Below the pieces are notes generated by a model. The model was not told the origin of the DNA and searched no databases. It worked only from the letters and a program-made list of their open reading frames with translations. A stretch of DNA of 8,186 nucleotides. Origin: an uncultured Clostridia bacterium. GTDB taxonomy: Bacteria; Bacillota; Clostridia; TANB77; CAG-508. Both the position numbers and the translations under genes were made by a program. Shown piece by piece: positions 7,061 through 8,186 of the stretch; the first letter of the stretch is position 1, and every line of letters starts with the position of its first letter. The stretch is taken from positions 1 through 8,186 of the forward strand of contig CANRQH010000060.1 in NCBI GenBank assembly GCA_947632745.1, written 5' to 3'.

Positions 7061-7336
7061 CTATTTATTTAAACACCATTTTAATAAATAACTACCATAT
7101 CCTTTCGAACGTATTTCAGAGTTGACAGCTAAATATAAAATGAATATCATTTCTTTATATTTTATTAAATAAATAATTCCATAAATTTCTTCTTTATTAA
7201 TTAAACAGTATAATTCTGTATCTTTGTTTTTTATCATCTTATTCAAAGAAATATATCTTTCTTCTTTTGGAAATGATTCTTTATAAATTCTATTTACCTG
7301 TTTATAATATTTTTTATTAAATTTTATAACTTTCAT
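7061..7336 (-). pseudogene. GNAT N-acetyltransferase, truncated after the acetyl-CoA loop
   Basis: 91-residue product resembling the first two thirds of a GNAT-fold acetyltransferase, which transfers acetyl from acetyl-CoA to an amine. Seen are the N-terminal strand and helix (residues 1-24), the central strands with EEIYGIIYLI and MIFILYLAV, and motif A, RSKGYGSYLL (77-86), the pyrophosphate-binding loop of acetyl-CoA. The reading frame then ends in TAG after LKWCLNK. GNAT proteins usually run about 140-180 residues, so the last strands and motif B are missing. The 125 bp downstream give no GNAT-like continuation in any frame and instead contain the operon promoter. The start has only a weak AAGGG-like site about 11 nt upstream. 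Most likely a decayed remnant whose 3' half was replaced; a genuine short protein is less likely. Confidence 0.72.
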
Positions 7337-7382
7337 ATCTTATTTTTCCCTTGTTTGTATATTTTTGTTTGAATTTTTAATT

Positions 7383-7406
7383 GAGTCGTTCTATTAATTC
7401 GACCTC
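7383..7406. repeat. Small inverted repeat in the GNAT leader
   Basis: GAGTCG (7383-7388) and CGACCTC (7400-7406) pair as six base pairs with one bulged base around an 11-nt loop. The arms are GC-rich against an AT-rich background. It lies in the leader upstream of the GNAT fragment. It could be a leader hairpin or a protein-binding site; there is no poly-T tail on the minus strand, so not a terminator. Confidence 0.4.
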
Positions 7407-7477
7407 TTTTCTTTTATATAACTTGTACTTTCAAAATTAACCTCTCTTTTTCAAGTTTAAAGAATCTTTATGCACAT

Positions 7478-7505
7478 ATTATACATCAAATTATAAATTT
7501 TTCAA
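7478..7505 (-). promoter_or_regulatory. Sigma-A-type promoter upstream of the GNAT remnant
   Basis: Minus-strand TTGAAA (7500-7505) and TATAAT (7478-7483) are 16 nt apart. The start would lie near 7470, leaving an unusually long leader of about 135 nt before the GNAT start. The chance of such matches is raised by the AT-rich composition. Confidence 0.55.
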
Positions 7506-7520
7506 ATTTTATATTTGAAA

Positions 7521-7627
7521 TTTTTTAATTTTTTGTAATATAACATTTATATTACGATTTTTTTAATTTTTTCGTAATATAAAAATCTATATTACGATTT
7601 TTTTGATTTTTTCGTAATATAGATTTT
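7521..7627. repeat. Short tandem array of palindromic GTAATATA units
   Basis: Nearly three copies of a 39-40 bp unit: a T-rich run broken by AA or GA, then GTAATATA, 5-6 variable bases, and the inverse TATATTACGA. GTAATAT begins at 7535, 7574 and 7614; ATATTAC at 7549 and 7589; the third unit lacks its right arm. Arms can pair within a unit (7535-7542 with 7548-7555; 7574-7581 with 7588-7595) or between units (7546-7557 with 7572-7583, 12 bp; 7582-7597 with 7612-7627, 16 bp). Adjacent TTCAAA/TTTGAA (7501-7519) is a further small palindrome. Confidence 0.8.
7582..7627 (-). terminator. Probable terminator of the Fic gene
   Basis: Perfect 16-bp stem, 7582-7597 with 7612-7627, around a 14-nt loop. 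It starts 14 nt past the Fic stop codon, and on the minus strand the second arm ends in a run of five T. The stem is mostly A-T, so strength is uncertain; it is part of the tandem palindromic array. Confidence 0.55.
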
Positions 7628-7640
7628 ATTTTTAAAGTTT

Positions 7641-8186
7641 TTATTTCAAAAATAAATCTATATATTTTTGAAATGCAAAAACTTGATTTCTACTATACCC
7701 AGTAGTTTCTATTAAAATTTTATTTTCTTGAAATGAATTTATTACTCCTACTAATGTTGTAAACTTTATTCCTGTTTTTTCAATTATCTTTTTTCTTGAT
7801 ACAATTGGTTCATCATATAATACTTCTAATACTTTTTTTGCATTTTCAGGTTTTACAGGCAATTTCATTATAAGTTTTTCCATGTCTAAAGTTAGCTCAA
7901 CAACTTTTCTAAATTTATCTTTGGCAGTTTTTGATGTTTCGATAACTGCTTCTAAGAAAAATTTTATCCACCCTATTATATCATTATGTGTCCTAACTCT
8001 TGTAAGTGTATCATAATATGTATCTTTAGTTCTTTCAATATAGTCTGAAATGTATAAACAAGACTTATCAAGCATTCCTTTACTTTGAATGTATAATGGA
8101 ATAAGTAATCTTCCAATTCTCCCATTACCATCTAAAAATGGATGTATCGATTCAAATTGATAATGTAAAATTGCAATTTTTATTAA
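7641..8186 (-). CDS. Fic family protein with C-terminal winged helix, 5' end outside the window
   Basis: The last 181 residues of a Fic protein, open at the window edge. Fic enzymes transfer AMP (or another phosphate-containing group) from a nucleotide to Ser, Thr or Tyr of target proteins. The complete active-site motif HPFLDGNGRIGR is present at visible residues 15-26: catalytic H15, metal-binding D19, phosphate-binding G20-N21-G22-R23, and R26. LLIPLYIQSKG, then LYISDYIER and YYDTLTRVR, are the usual sequence after the motif. Residues about 112-181 form a winged-helix domain (RKKIIEKTGIKFTTLVGVINSF, KILIETTGYSRNQVFAF), as in SoFic-like proteins, where it may bind DNA or mediate dimers. The internal ATG at 8073-8075 is not the start, because the frame runs unbroken to the edge through the Fic motif. 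The inhibitory helix cannot be seen. No antitoxin partner is visible. It looks intact and probably active. Confidence 0.93.
   Translation of the reverse strand, partial: LIKIAILHYQFESIHPFLDGNGRIGRLLIPLYIQSKGMLDKSCLYISDYIERTKDTYYDTLTRVRTHNDIIGWIKFFLEAVIETSKTAKDKFRKVVELTLDMEKLIMKLPVKPENAKKVLEVLYDEPIVSRKKIIEKTGIKFTTLVGVINSFQENKILIETTGYSRNQVFAFQKYIDLFLK

Larger units (their letters stand above)
7337..7640. other. Intergenic region, about 300 bp
   Basis: Extremely AT-rich stretch between the Fic gene end and the GNAT remnant. It holds a promoter (7478-7505), a small inverted repeat (7383-7406) and the palindromic tandem repeats (7521-7627). I found no convincing gene: a TTG-started open frame of six codons ends at once, and the following 26-codon open stretch, reading RGRINRTTQL, has no start or ribosome site. 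Confidence 0.7.

Noticed and set aside
7521..7627. CRISPR array
   Set aside because: Units are palindromic, directly adjacent, have no unique spacers of 30 bp or more, and no cas genes are present.

Overview
The window is very AT-rich, with strong AGGAG-type ribosome binding sites, sigma-A-type promoters and U-tailed hairpin terminators. It reads as a low-GC Bacillota chromosome, most likely an uncultured Clostridia member; the species cannot be told from this sequence.

Layout. At the left, on the plus strand, is a complete XerC/XerD-type tyrosine recombinase (17-997), ending at a hairpin terminator that works in both directions and whose 3' arm and flank are duplicated about 75 bp further on. 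From 6935 down to 1138, on the minus strand, runs a tight four-gene operon behind one good promoter (7005-7033). In transcription order it encodes: (1) a 991-residue fusion of a HAD phosphatase-like domain, a long helical region, a phosphoribosyltransferase (PRTase)-like domain and a TrpF-like TIM barrel; (2) a stand-alone Cof-type HAD phosphatase; (3) a 399-residue protein of a family I do not recognise, carrying HxH and HExxH motifs; (4) a five-helix membrane protein of the putative ABC-transporter permease family PF06541. Gaps are 22, 21 and 1 nt. Upstream lie a GNAT acetyltransferase cut off after its acetyl-CoA loop (7061-7336), a 300-bp AT-rich intergenic region with a promoter and a short tandem array of palindromic GTAATATA units, and the 5'-truncated end of a Fic protein with winged helix (7641-8186, open at the window edge).

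How the genes may work together. The operon is the unusual part. A PRTase-like domain, a TrpF-like isomerase fold and two separate HAD phosphatases suggest making and dephosphorylating a ribose-phosphate-derived small molecule, with the 399-residue protein as a further enzyme and the membrane protein as transporter or partner. The TrpF-like domain keeps the positions of the catalytic Cys and Asp but has lost the glycine-rich phosphate-binding loops, so it is probably not a tryptophan enzyme. The pathway is inference from domain content and gene order; no substrate or product can be read from the sequence.
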